Positions 32,309 through 39,946 of a stretch of DNA of 64,000 nt are shown here, one piece after another; position 1 is the stretch's first letter; every line of letters begins with the position of its first letter. Origin of the DNA: JAPUDS01 sp964536265 (GTDB lineage: Bacteria; Patescibacteriota; Saccharimonadia; Saccharimonadales; Saccharimonadaceae); NCBI GenBank assembly GCA_964536265.1, contig CAZHVV010000003.1, positions 41,763 through 105,762 on the forward strand. Direction: 5' to 3'. A program made the translations under genes and the position numbers. Under the pieces are notes generated by a model, which saw only the letters and a program-made list of their open reading frames with translations, ran no database searches and was not told the DNA's origin.

Positions 32309-33466
32309 TTAGTACCAGCGACCGTAAGCAGATAGAGTAAAGGTGGTATTAGAACTAGTCGAACGATATAGGTGAAACCTTGCAATTGTCAGGAGATTCG
32401 CGCTATCAGTTACGGCCACGCTAATGTTTTGCGGAACAGTAGACCTAGCAATAGCCATAGGAACTGGATCGGTAATAAATGCATGTGGATATGTCCAGTT
32501 GTAGGTAACCGTTGTCGAACTAATACTGATAGTTATTTCGTTCTTACATTCAAGGCGCCCGTCTGGGTACTTGTAGTACGTGCCGTCGGCGTTGGTCCCT
32601 GTCGTGTACGGAGCAGCCCCCCGGGGTACATAGACCCAACTAGACCACACGCTATTATACCTGTTTCGATATACAATGCAGTCGGTCGAAATATAAGGAA
32701 TCCCAACTTGAGTAACGTTACTACTATTATAGGTATATGTTTGTACGTAGTAGTATCCGCCGCCCGGACCTTGTGGCTGTGTGCCGAGCATTAAGTTCGT
32801 GTGCAGCCCCTCTGCCGTCAGTGTATCCCAGCTAACAGACGTTCCGGAGACGGCAGTGGTACGAAAATGCCTTTGATCCACTGCTACCGGAATGGCATTT
32901 AGCTGTGTCTGAATCGCACTCGTTACTCCATCAATGAAATTGATTTCAGCCACTGTTGCAGTAACACCAGTGATGTCAGCTGGCACGTGTGCGTGAGCGA
33001 AGTCGGTAATGTTGGCTTTGACGTGGGTATGGCTTGAGGCGGCGTATGAACCTGCTACTTGCTTGCCGTTCAGCTGTGTCTGAATCGCACTCGTTACTCC
33101 ATCGACATAGTTGAGTTCCGTTACTGTAGCGGTGACATCAGTAACATTTGCGAGAGTATGGGTGTGGCTTGTGTTAGCCTTGCCAGCCAGACCGGGAACG
33201 GTTGGCGCTGCGGCGGTACCACCGAGATCGCCCGCAAGCTGGACAACACCTTTTGCAAGTGTTGTTGCATCCGGGGCACCAGCATTCAACTTCGTTTGAA
33301 CTGCAAGAGCTAGCTTCGCTTCAGTTATGGCCGTGTCTGTAACACTAGTCGTGGTGACGGCATTGTTTTTGAGGCTTCCGTCAGTATTGTGGGCGACAGC
33401 CAAGAAGTCATTGAGGACATTTCCCCATGTATCATCATCGCTACCTGGCGTTGGCAATCGTGCCAC
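32309..33466 (-). CDS. Phage-tail-fibre-like protein (third gene with the WG-x-x-LNDFL N-terminal module)
   Basis: A 385-residue protein starting at GTG with GGAGGGG upstream. It begins 'MARLPTPGSDDDTWGNVLN', matching the module of 19203 and 21201, and has 'GVVQLAGDLGGTAAAPTVPG', shaft repeats with 'SAIQTQLNGKQVAG', and a C-terminal tip with 'YKYPDGRLECKNEITI', a pattern common in phage tail-fibre ends (a solvent-exposed strand before a small beta domain). No signal peptide. It is separate from the main operon by 11 kb and shares no transcript with it. Confidence 0.85.
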   Translation of the reverse strand: MARLPTPGSDDDTWGNVLNDFLAVAHNTDGSLKNNAVTTTSVTDTAITEAKLALAVQTKLNAGAPDATTLAKGVVQLAGDLGGTAAAPTVPGLAGKANTSHTHTLANVTDVTATVTELNYVDGVTSAIQTQLNGKQVAGSYAASSHTHVKANITDFAHAHVPADITGVTATVAEINFIDGVTSAIQTQLNAIPVAVDQRHFRTTAVSGTSVSWDTLTAEGLHTNLMLGTQPQGPGGGYYYVQTYTYNSSNVTQVGIPYISTDCIVYRNRYNSVWSSWVYVPRGAAPYTTGTNADGTYYKYPDGRLECKNEITISISSTTVTYNWTYPHAFITDPVPMAIARSTVPQNISVAVTDSANLLTIARFHLYRSTSSNTTFTLSAYGRWY

Positions 33467-33550
33467 GTGCTAAACCCCTCCACATTTACGGTAATTCACT
33501 CTAAATTGTAGCATAAGTTGTATCTTGTAGACTAGTTCCTTGACGGAAAT

Positions 33551-34438
33551 TTAGTGGCGACGCTTCACGCGTATAACGGCGTACAGTGCTACCCCCGCAA
33601 CCAATGCAATTAGGCCAATTAGCGCTATTGGTTGAGCAATGATAAGCCAGCGTGACGGCAATTGCTCAGTGCGGCCAAGGTACTGGGCAGATTGTTCGAT
33701 TTTGTATATTCCAAGTATCTCTTTCGCGTGCCAATCAATATCAACTCGTCTCTCTGTTCGTGGTAATACATATCTCTCTTCAGATACACGATCGACTTCA
33801 CTTCCCCATGCCGTTTTCACTATGGCAGATAGTTTCACCATAAAGTGACTTCCACCAGTATTCTCTACGTCATACGGCAGCGTCAGCGTGCCGCCCCACA
33901 ATACAGGCTTGAAGGAATTGGTACTCACTTCACCACTTTGCTCGACATCACCTTTAACTGTTATGTACTGTATGACAGCAACACGATTGTGTACTACCAC
34001 CATATTTGATGTTGAGCCAGGAGTTGTTGTGGCAAATAACGCGACGTAGTATCCGCCAGGCTTCGCTTCTTTTGGCACCTGTACGATATAGCCTACTTCG
34101 CTCAGTTTCTCTGGCTCAATTCTCACGTGCGCATCAGGATTAACGAACGCGACCCATTTACTAGCATCGACTGCACCCGGAGGTAATGTATATTTCGGAC
34201 CATAATCTTCATCTCGCACGGAATACGGCACCGCACTCATATTGAGCACGAACGAATCTGTACCTTTGTTGACAACCGTCAATATCCTCTTCGCACTTTC
34301 ACCTGGTTCTAACTCGAGTTCAACTGACGAGGGCGATACGACGACACGCTGATTTTGAGCCGCGACATCAGTGGCAGAAGGTAGCGCAACCAACATACTC
34401 ACTCCCAGAACAACACAACACCTGACAATGTTCTTCAT
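33551..34438 (-). CDS. DUF916-like surface protein with C-terminal membrane anchor
   Basis: A 295-residue protein with a signal peptide (about 1-27, ending 'DVAAQ'), an Ig-like N-terminal domain with 'VSPSSVELELEPGESAKR' (as in DUF916 and other chaperone-like beta proteins), a second beta domain (about 150-255) and one membrane helix near the C-terminus ending 'VIRVKRRH'. DUF916 proteins pair with WxL surface proteins in Firmicutes. Its start overlaps by one base the stop of the upstream surface protein gene, so they are translationally coupled. Confidence 0.75.
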   Translation of the reverse strand: MKNIVRCCVVLGVSMLVALPSATDVAAQNQRVVVSPSSVELELEPGESAKRILTVVNKGTDSFVLNMSAVPYSVRDEDYGPKYTLPPGAVDASKWVAFVNPDAHVRIEPEKLSEVGYIVQVPKEAKPGGYYVALFATTTPGSTSNMVVVHNRVAVIQYITVKGDVEQSGEVSTNSFKPVLWGGTLTLPYDVENTGGSHFMVKLSAIVKTAWGSEVDRVSEERYVLPRTERRVDIDWHAKEILGIYKIEQSAQYLGRTEQLPSRWLIIAQPIALIGLIALVAGVALYAVIRVKRRH

Positions 34439-35094
34439 CAGTTCACTGCTGCCGTATAAACCACGTCGTTTTCATACACGTCGGCAGCGACAGTATTGCC
34501 ATCAATACATACGCCAAACCACACATCTGTCATGGCATTTGTCGCAGCGCTATTCGACGAAACGACGTATGATGGTGTACTCGCAACTGGTACGCCAGCA
34601 AATGCCGGAGTAGGGATTGCCCCACCAGCTAAGGGAGTTGTTGGGCCGATACCAAAGGTACCAGCATCCACCCGATATCCCCATGTGTTCGCTGTTAGCA
34701 GTGCTGGAGACGCAACAGTCCCCGATGAAGCAGGAATCGTCGCACTGTAATTAACCCCCGTCAGATTCGTATCAGTCCCTGGCACGGACACCGTTACCGA
34801 ATATCCAGTACTCGAGAGTGTCGACACCGTAAGTGTATCGCTCCCAACGCTACAAATAGTTGGGTATTGGGTCGATTCTGTCATCGCAAGACCAATCGAA
34901 CCATTTGATGCAATTGAAATACTGCACGTATTGTATTGGCACGTGCCATAGCTTCCCTCGCTGTACGCCAGCGCAGATACTGTATGGGTTGTAGAACCGT
35001 ACACCAGCAAACCCATACCACATAGCACAAGACCGAACGCAAACAAAAGGCCACTGTCATATGCGTGGCGTAGTGAAGACATCACCTCGTTCAT
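34438..35094 (-). CDS. Exported surface protein of unknown function paired with the DUF916-like gene
   Basis: A 218-residue protein with an N-terminal hydrophobic segment (about 14-35) that can act as a signal or anchor, then a Ser/Thr/Gly-rich beta domain with a Cys pair in 'GTCQYNTCSISI' and further single Cys ('TICS', 'FGVCID'), and a repeated 'TLTVSTLSSTGYSVTV' type strand. The start at 35094 has AAGGGA upstream. I see no WxL motif, but the pairing with a DUF916-like gene suggests an analogous wall-associated complex. Confidence 0.7.
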   Translation of the reverse strand: MNEVMSSLRHAYDSGLLFAFGLVLCGMGLLVYGSTTHTVSALAYSEGSYGTCQYNTCSISIASNGSIGLAMTESTQYPTICSVGSDTLTVSTLSSTGYSVTVSVPGTDTNLTGVNYSATIPASSGTVASPALLTANTWGYRVDAGTFGIGPTTPLAGGAIPTPAFAGVPVASTPSYVVSSNSAATNAMTDVWFGVCIDGNTVAADVYENDVVYTAAVN

Positions 35095-35164
35095 TCGTGT
35101 CCCTTTTATATTCATGCTATACGTAGTATAGCGAAGTGTATGGTGGTAATGCTAGTGAACCATC

Positions 35165-35209
35165 TACCAATAAAAAGCGACCACCGAAGGTGATCGATTT
35201 TTATTGGTA
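35165..35209 (-). terminator. Long hairpin at the end of tRNA-Met, sharing its CCA
   Basis: Arms TACCAATAAAAA (35165-35176) and TTTTTATTGGTA (35198-35209) with an inner CGACCACC/GGTGATCG stem. The lower stem begins with the encoded CCA of the tRNA, as for tRNA-Lys and tRNA-fMet. Confidence 0.65.
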
Positions 35210-35281
35210 GCACCGACAAGAATTGAACTTGTGACCTTAGGCTTATGAGTCCTACGCTCTAACCAACTGAGCTACGGTGCC
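35205..35281 (-). tRNA. tRNA with CAU anticodon, probably elongator tRNA-Met; CCA encoded
   Basis: Cloverleaf on the minus strand: acceptor GGCACCG/CGGTGCT, D arm AGCTCAGTTGGTTAGAGC, anticodon loop CTCATAA, T arm ACAAGTTCAATTCTTGT. The D loop has the longer form seen in elongator tRNA-Met. tRNA-Ile2 cannot be excluded. The 31-39 pair at the top of the anticodon stem is A-G. Confidence 0.9.
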
Positions 35282-35444
35282 TCGTCGGAATTTACTTCGC
35301 TGCTTGCATTTTACGCTACAGCGTAAAAATTCCATCGCTCTGTTATTCCTCCTCTCGATTCTCAATATAGCCTTCGGCGTATCTCGAATCGGAAAGTACA
35401 ACGGGCACAGAAAATTGTAGCAAAGAACAGAGAAAATGGCTAGT

Positions 35445-35585
35445 TTACAGCTCTACTTCATCCAGTTCGTCGAGGCGACTGAACGCAACCCCCGCCATGA
35501 AGTTTTGAATGCGACGACTGTCGGGAGTACTCCAAGTATTTAGCACTTCTTCCGTCAATGCCTCTTCTGATTCGGTGGTGGACAT
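35445..35585 (-). CDS. Small acidic protein of unknown function
   Basis: A 46-residue ORF beginning 'MSTTESEEALTEEVLNTW' and ending 'RLDELDEVEL'. AAAGGAAA lies 7 nt before the ATG and an AT-rich promoter-like region (TATGAT, TAGTATAAG) lies further up, so translation is plausible. It is very acidic, without Cys or membrane segments. No family recognised. The 160 nt between it and the tRNA hold nothing I can identify. Confidence 0.5.
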   Translation of the reverse strand: MSTTESEEALTEEVLNTWSTPDSRRIQNFMAGVAFSRLDELDEVEL

Positions 35586-35728
35586 ATTTGATTTCCTTTT
35601 GTTTTTAGTAACTTATACTAGTATCATAGCAAAAAGCTTATGTTTTGTCAAGTGTTTTTATGTTCACTTTGACTTCTCTGTAACGCTTGTGCTATAACCA
35701 TAGGTGTAAATAGGAAAAAATAAACAGT

Positions 35729-36457
35729 ATGAACGGCTTCGGACTAAACGGTGACAGCGCCTATCTCCTGCTGATAGTTGGCGCTCTGTTTGTTCATGCC
35801 TGTTATCAACTGAGCGTGAGCGTCCTTACCTATCTCAGTTCGCACAGCCTGAGCCGCCAAGTTTCAACTCGACGATTACTATGGCTTGGTTCACACTACA
35901 CGCTCGGCGCTATCGTTACCACTGCGCTGATATTACTCGGAATTGTATCACTTGCTTCCCTGTCGTCCTCTCTTTACAATACCCCAGCCGTCACGACATT
36001 TCTGTTGCTTACTGTCACGCTCGTTCCGTTTGTCGGGCTCACGACGGTATTGTTCTATTTTCGTCCCGGCCAAGGAACGCAGCTCTGGCTGCCTCGGCCA
36101 ATCGCTCAGTACCTACTGGAACGCTCTCGAAAAACTCGCTCAGGTGTTGAAGCAAGTATGCTCGGCGCAGCAACCGTTGTCGGGGAATTGCCGTTTATCA
36201 TTGGGCCACTGTTGCTCATCGCACTCTTGCTCGTCGGTCAACCGAGCGGCTTGTGGCTTGGTGCGGCAACTGTCTATGCCCTTCTCGCGAGCCTCCCGCT
36301 CATGATCGTTACTCTGTATCTGACGAGTGGGCATTCGGTAGCGAGAGTGCAGCGATGGCGCGAGGAGAACAAGAAATTCCTGCAATGGACGAGTGGTATT
36401 GCGCTCGTACTTCTCACGCTGTATGTGACCGTGCTGCAGATAGGAACAACGCTATGA
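35729..36457 (+). CDS. Polytopic membrane protein, first gene of the flavoprotein operon
   Basis: A 242-residue protein with six or seven hydrophobic helices, 'LFVHACYQLSVSVLTYL' in the first region and 'LGSHYTLGAIVTTALILLG' in the second. The spacing of helices recalls small electron-transfer or thiol-relay membrane proteins, but I see no CxxC motif and one isolated Cys only, so no function is proposed. It overlaps the ATP-cone gene by ATGA and heads a plus-strand operon to 38323. Confidence 0.7.
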   Translation: MNGFGLNGDSAYLLLIVGALFVHACYQLSVSVLTYLSSHSLSRQVSTRRLLWLGSHYTLGAIVTTALILLGIVSLASLSSSLYNTPAVTTFLLLTVTLVPFVGLTTVLFYFRPGQGTQLWLPRPIAQYLLERSRKTRSGVEASMLGAATVVGELPFIIGPLLLIALLLVGQPSGLWLGAATVYALLASLPLMIVTLYLTSGHSVARVQRWREENKKFLQWTSGIALVLLTLYVTVLQIGTTL

Positions 36458-36729
36458 AACAAACATACGTCCTCGACATGCACAAACACAGTTCGCCGTT
36501 TAACCCGCTGACGCTCCATGGCAGTATTGTTGCCGCCTGTCTTGCCGTACGTTCGTATGAGGGCGAGGCACACCTAACAGCTGAGCGCGTCTGCGAACAA
36601 GTAATTGACTGGCTCGCTTCAAAGGTTGAGGTGACAAGCCAGGACATTCGCCGAGTTGCCGCACAACAACTATCTACCTACCATCCTGAAGCAGCGTATA
36701 TGTATCAAACAATGGAAATGATGGTCTAA
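36454..36729 (+). CDS. Stand-alone ATP-cone domain protein
   Basis: A 91-residue protein. 'KHSSPFNPLTLHGSIVAACL', 'AERVCEQVIDWLASKVEVTS', 'DIRRVAAQQL' and 'HPEAAYMYQ' follow the ATP-cone pattern (F-x-x-x-x-l, then helix, v-T-s-x-x-I-x-x-x-V, and A-x-x-Y). ATP-cones are nucleotide-sensing modules of ribonucleotide reductases and NrdR. Here it stands alone, without the NrdR zinc ribbon. The ATG overlaps the preceding TGA, and the flavoprotein gene follows after 13 nt. It may regulate that enzyme by nucleotide level, which is inference. Confidence 0.7.
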   Translation: MKQTYVLDMHKHSSPFNPLTLHGSIVAACLAVRSYEGEAHLTAERVCEQVIDWLASKVEVTSQDIRRVAAQQLSTYHPEAAYMYQTMEMMV

Positions 36730-36742
36730 AAAAGGAAACTGT

Positions 36743-38122
36743 ATGAAAAAAAATAACTATGACTACGACCTGATTGTAATCGGCAGTGGCGCGGGCGGAA
36801 GCGTTGCTGCGGAGATTGTTGCCGCAGCTAAATGGCGCGTCGCAATCATTGAGAATGACGAGCTTGGGGGCGAAGCCGCTAACTGGGGATGTGTCCCAAC
36901 CAAAGCCCTCCTGCATGCTGCAGAGGTATATGATCTTGCAAAGAACGTCGGCCCGAGTCTTGGGCTACGCTCAGCAAGTATAGGCTATAATTATCCGTCA
37001 ATCCGCGCCTTTAAAGACAGTGTCCTCGAACGCAGTGGTGTCAGCAGTAGAAAACCGTACTATCAGAGTAAAAAAATCAGCATATACCACGGTGCCGCTC
37101 ACTTTATCAACTCACACGAGATTACTGTTGAACGTCGTCATTTGAGCGCAAAGCATTTCCTGGTTGCGACGGGTTCTGTGCAAAGCGAGGCACATATAAA
37201 GGGACTAGACAAGACACCGTATCTCACCTCACGAACAGCCCTCGACGTTAATCGTCCACCAAAAACATTATTTGTTATAGGTGGTGGCGCAACTGGCTGC
37301 GAATTTGCCGAACTATTCAGTGTATTTGGTAGTAAAGTCTACATTGCCGACGAAGCCAGCAGACTACTACCACGAGAAGACCAAGAAGTCAGTGAAGCCG
37401 TCGAAACAGTATTTCGCACAAAGCGTGGCATGAACATCATGACGCACACAAAGGTGATTCGTATTGCTCGCGAAGGCATCATGACCACTGTAACGTACCT
37501 ACATGACAGCGAGGAACACAGCGTGAAAGTTGACCAAGTTCTGCTCGCAGCGGGACGTCTACCAGCTGTTGATCTCGGTCTCGAAAATGCTGGTGTCGAA
37601 TACTCCGCACGAGGCGTTGATATTGACGAACACCTACTGACGACTGCAAAGAATATTTATGCAGCCGGTGATGTTATAGGGCGGGCGTTCTACACGCATA
37701 CTGGTGTCTACGAAAGTCGAGTCGTCGCAAATAATTTACTACATCCCCGCGCAAAGTTGGTACCTGATTATTCTGCGGTACCACGTATCACGTACGTGAC
37801 TCCAGAGGTCGCCAGTGTCGGTATGAGCGAAGCTGATTGCCTCAAACGTGACCTCCCTATCAAAACTGCCATTGCCCCCTTAAATATTATTGCCCGAGCA
37901 AGTATTGACAACAGTCGCACTGGTTTTGTAAAGGTTATTGCCACCAAAAAGGGTGAGTTGGTCGGTGCTACTGTCGTATCTCCTCACGCTGGAGAGATTA
38001 TTCATGAACTCACATTGGCAATTAAACACGGTATTCACGCTGAGGAAGTTGCAAATACTCTCCATGCCTTCCCAAGCTGGTCCGAAGCCGTCCGTGTCGC
38101 GTGCGCAAAACTGGCTCAGTAG
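36743..38122 (+). CDS. Class I pyridine-nucleotide-disulfide oxidoreductase family flavoprotein lacking one redox Cys
   Basis: A 459-residue protein with the FAD-binding 'LIVIGSGAGGSVAAE' (about residue 10), NAD-binding 'FVIGGGATGCEFAE' (about 179), a second FAD motif 'NIYAAGDV' and the dimerisation domain. The redox motif reads 'GGEAANWGCVPTK': the first Cys of C-x4-C is Ala (codon GCC). The C-terminal catalytic base segment reads 'HAFPSWSEA', with Phe where dihydrolipoamide dehydrogenase has His. So a dithiol cycle like that of Lpd or MerA cannot run; a mono-thiol or simple NAD(P)H oxidase or quinone reductase role is possible. It is in an operon with the ATP-cone and two membrane proteins. 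Confidence 0.9.
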   Translation: MKKNNYDYDLIVIGSGAGGSVAAEIVAAAKWRVAIIENDELGGEAANWGCVPTKALLHAAEVYDLAKNVGPSLGLRSASIGYNYPSIRAFKDSVLERSGVSSRKPYYQSKKISIYHGAAHFINSHEITVERRHLSAKHFLVATGSVQSEAHIKGLDKTPYLTSRTALDVNRPPKTLFVIGGGATGCEFAELFSVFGSKVYIADEASRLLPREDQEVSEAVETVFRTKRGMNIMTHTKVIRIAREGIMTTVTYLHDSEEHSVKVDQVLLAAGRLPAVDLGLENAGVEYSARGVDIDEHLLTTAKNIYAAGDVIGRAFYTHTGVYESRVVANNLLHPRAKLVPDYSAVPRITYVTPEVASVGMSEADCLKRDLPIKTAIAPLNIIARASIDNSRTGFVKVIATKKGELVGATVVSPHAGEIIHELTLAIKHGIHAEEVANTLHAFPSWSEAVRVACAKLAQ

Positions 38123-38323
38123 ATGATGTATGACGATTCAGTGAAATATCTGCTCCTACGACAAGTTGTCATGTTGTGGTTCACTGTTATTGCACTGTTG
38201 CTGCTCGCGAAATATAACATCCCGAATCGGACCGTGCACAATGCTATCAACCTCAGCCTGGCGCTTGCCACGATTGTCGAGTTCATTGCAATTGTGGTTA
38301 TCTCGGTACAGTTGGTGTTTTAA
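38123..38323 (+). CDS. Small two-helix membrane protein
   Basis: A 66-residue protein with two membrane helices (about 10-28 and 40-64) joined by a short loop with 'NIPNRTVHN'. Its ATG follows the flavoprotein stop directly. Family not recognised; it may anchor or accept electrons from the flavoprotein, by position only. Confidence 0.6.
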   Translation: MMYDDSVKYLLLRQVVMLWFTVIALLLLAKYNIPNRTVHNAINLSLALATIVEFIAIVVISVQLVF

Positions 38324-38358
38324 CTACCTGACATAATTCGTTGTATAATTGGTATACG

Positions 38359-38541
38359 ATGTACAACACAGAAGACGCCACACCTGTCGAAGAGAACCAT
38401 GTTACTATCGGTTACCTGCTCAAGGTCAGCGAAGAGTATTGGCTCCCACTGACGGCAGACGGCAAACCTTGCGGGCCACCATCGTATCTCAAAGATGCTG
38501 AGAATACGGTTCATAGGTCTCACGACCAACCACTGACGTAA
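38359..38541 (+). CDS. Small hypothetical protein
   Basis: A 60-residue ORF starting 'MYNTEDATPVEENHVTIGYL' with a Trp/Tyr/Pro-rich middle and one Cys. A TATAAT box (38343-38348) lies 10 nt before the ATG. No family recognised and no Shine-Dalgarno. It ends just before the hairpin of tRNA-fMet. Codon use looks like that of neighbours. Confidence 0.45.
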   Translation: MYNTEDATPVEENHVTIGYLLKVSEEYWLPLTADGKPCGPPSYLKDAENTVHRSHDQPLT

Positions 38542-38551
38542 ATAAGTTCAA

Positions 38552-38593
38552 CCATAGAAAAAGGCCGGTCATAACGACCGGCTCTTTTCTTGG
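38552..38593 (-). terminator. Hairpin at the end of initiator tRNA, sharing its CCA
   Basis: CCATAGAAAAA, GCCGGTC, loop, GACCGGC, TTTTCTTGG (as read on the plus strand). On the minus strand it is a GC-rich stem followed by CCTTTTTC, and it starts within the tRNA CCA. Confidence 0.75.
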
Positions 38594-38667
38594 TAGCGGG
38601 GGCAGGATTTGAACCTGCGACCTTGTGGTTATGAGCCACACGAGCTACCGGACTGCTCTACCCCGCG
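38591..38667 (-). tRNA. Initiator tRNA-fMet (CAU), CCA encoded
   Basis: Minus-strand cloverleaf beginning CGCGGGGTAGAGCAG with D arm 'GTCCGGTAGCTCGT' as in E. coli initiator tRNA, unpaired C1 opposite T72, anticodon loop CTCATAA and T arm GGTTCAAATCC. The anticodon stem is TGTGG/CCACA, so it has two, not three, consecutive G-C pairs next to the loop, which is unusual for an initiator. Confidence 0.93.
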
Positions 38668-38750
38668 GCATCAATGAGACAAATCGACGATTTTCTCATC
38701 TCGTTTATTCGTAAACGCGGTACTCATAGTACCCCAGTTTCATCTGTTAG

Positions 38751-39185
38751 TCAAGGCGAGCCGGCACGGCTCCCGAAAAAGAAACTCATCCATTTGCTCC
38801 AGTTGCTTTCATCGACTGCAGTGACTGTCGAAGTAGGCGTGACCGTCGTGACAGTATCTGTAATACCTTCAGACGAGGGCAGAATCACAAGATGTTCCCC
38901 TGGCTGCGCAAGCCCGAGCTTCTCCCGTGCACTCAGCTCAAGGAACTCATCACTCTTAAAATATGCCTGTTGATATTTGTAATTCTGGTTTTGTAACTTC
39001 GCAAGCTCAATCTTTTGGCTATTAATATCAACATCTCGCTGATGCTGGTAATTCTTCTGCAGAGTCATAACAGCTCCCCATACCCAACTCAGTGCAACAA
39101 TTAACGCAATCGCCAACCCAGCATTCTGAATCGTCACAAGGTGACGATAGCGGTTAACGAGATGCGACACACTGGGTAGCTTCAT
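38751..39185 (-). CDS. FtsB/DivIC-type cell-division protein
   Basis: A 144-residue protein with a short basic cytoplasmic start, one membrane helix (about 22-42), a coiled coil (about 45-80, 'IELAKLQNQNYKYQQAY') and the DivIC signature 'SAREKLGLAQPGEHLVILP'. These proteins link FtsL and FtsQ in the divisome. The C-terminal ~40 residues are Thr/Val/Ser-rich and variable. It lies alone between tRNA genes. Confidence 0.85.
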   Translation of the reverse strand: MKLPSVSHLVNRYRHLVTIQNAGLAIALIVALSWVWGAVMTLQKNYQHQRDVDINSQKIELAKLQNQNYKYQQAYFKSDEFLELSAREKLGLAQPGEHLVILPSSEGITDTVTTVTPTSTVTAVDESNWSKWMSFFFGSRAGSP

Positions 39186-39305
39186 GTTTCTTTTTGAATA
39201 ATTCCTTCGAAGATACTATAGCTTTTCTTGCACTATTTGACTAGCTCTTCATCTGTTATACTGAATTAGCGTTAACCAGTTATTTTATGATTTACTTCTG
39301 GTCAC

Positions 39306-39381
39306 GGGGCTGTAGCTCAGTGGTTAGAGCAGCGGGCTCATAACCTGTTGGTCGAAGGTTCAATCCCTTCCAGCCCCACCA
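39306..39381 (+). tRNA. tRNA with CAU anticodon, probably tRNA-Ile2 (lysidine substrate); CCA encoded
   Basis: Cloverleaf: acceptor GGGGCTG/CAGCCCC, D arm AGCTCAGTGGTTAGAGC (the shorter D loop seen in E. coli tRNA-Ile2), anticodon loop CTCATAA, T arm GAAGGTTCAATCCCTTC, A73, CCA. Among three CAU tRNAs in the window this best fits Ile2; elongator Met remains possible. Confidence 0.92.
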
Positions 39382-39407
39382 GAAGCAAGTTATAAAAGGT
39401 TTAATCA

Positions 39408-39441
39408 AAAACAGCGCCGAGCAGTAACTCAGCGCTGTTTT
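39408..39441. terminator. Hairpin after the 39306 tRNA and facing the YggT gene
   Basis: AAAACAGCGC (39408-39417) pairs with GCGCTGTTTT (39432-39441), and an inner GAG/CTC extends the stem. T-rich on the plus side, A-rich on the other, so it can stop both converging transcripts. Confidence 0.7.
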
Positions 39442-39454
39442 ATAGACATATATA

Positions 39455-39859
39455 CTATACGTCGCTACGAGCGCTACCAAGCGCGAAGAGCTTCGTAAGA
39501 CCCCAGCCGACAAGTGCGTAAATCGCAATTGCTACAACTGAACTCACCTCGAACGTAAATTGGCCATATGTTGGCTGATAATTAAATAGCCCAAAGAATG
39601 GTGCTGCGAAGAATCCACCTACACCATAAATCAGGTCAACGAAAGCATTGCCTTCATTTGCTGCAAGCATCAGTAGAACTATACGTAACACAATAAATGT
39701 CACGATAAACCCTACGATATACCAGATGATGCGTGCTGCCATCACTGAAGTTGGTGCTGTCACACCTTCACTAACCTTCTGTCGTTCGACAGTTGTATTA
39801 CCAACCTGGTCAACACTTGTCTCGACGTCGCGCGTCACTTCCTGTCTATCTGCTACCAT
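39455..39859 (-). CDS. YggT-family-like membrane protein
   Basis: A 134-residue protein with a charged N-terminal ~38 residues and three hydrophobic stretches (about 42-68, 73-95, 102-125). The order 'RIVLLMLAANEGNAFVDLIY' then 'FFAAPFFGLFN' resembles the YggT core (R-x-x-l-l, then N-P-F-v-x-x-i, then P-f). Function of the family is unclear, with links to osmotic shock and cell division. The ATG is preceded by GGAGGAG. Confidence 0.65.
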   Translation of the reverse strand: MVADRQEVTRDVETSVDQVGNTTVERQKVSEGVTAPTSVMAARIIWYIVGFIVTFIVLRIVLLMLAANEGNAFVDLIYGVGGFFAAPFFGLFNYQPTYGQFTFEVSSVVAIAIYALVGWGLTKLFALGSARSDV

Positions 39860-39946
39860 ATACTCCTCCTTCTGCCGTTACCTTGTGACTTTACTCTAGC
39901 ACGTTGGCATGAAGAAAGATGTGAGCTACATCACTTGTTATGATAT

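Noticed and set aside
36253..36453. An extension of the ATP-cone gene
   Set aside because: It would overlap the membrane protein gene by 200 nt; the ATGA junction at 36454 is a normal start.
39292..39528. A 78-codon minus-strand ORF
   Set aside because: It runs across the tRNA gene at 39306-39381 and its terminator, so it is a chance frame.
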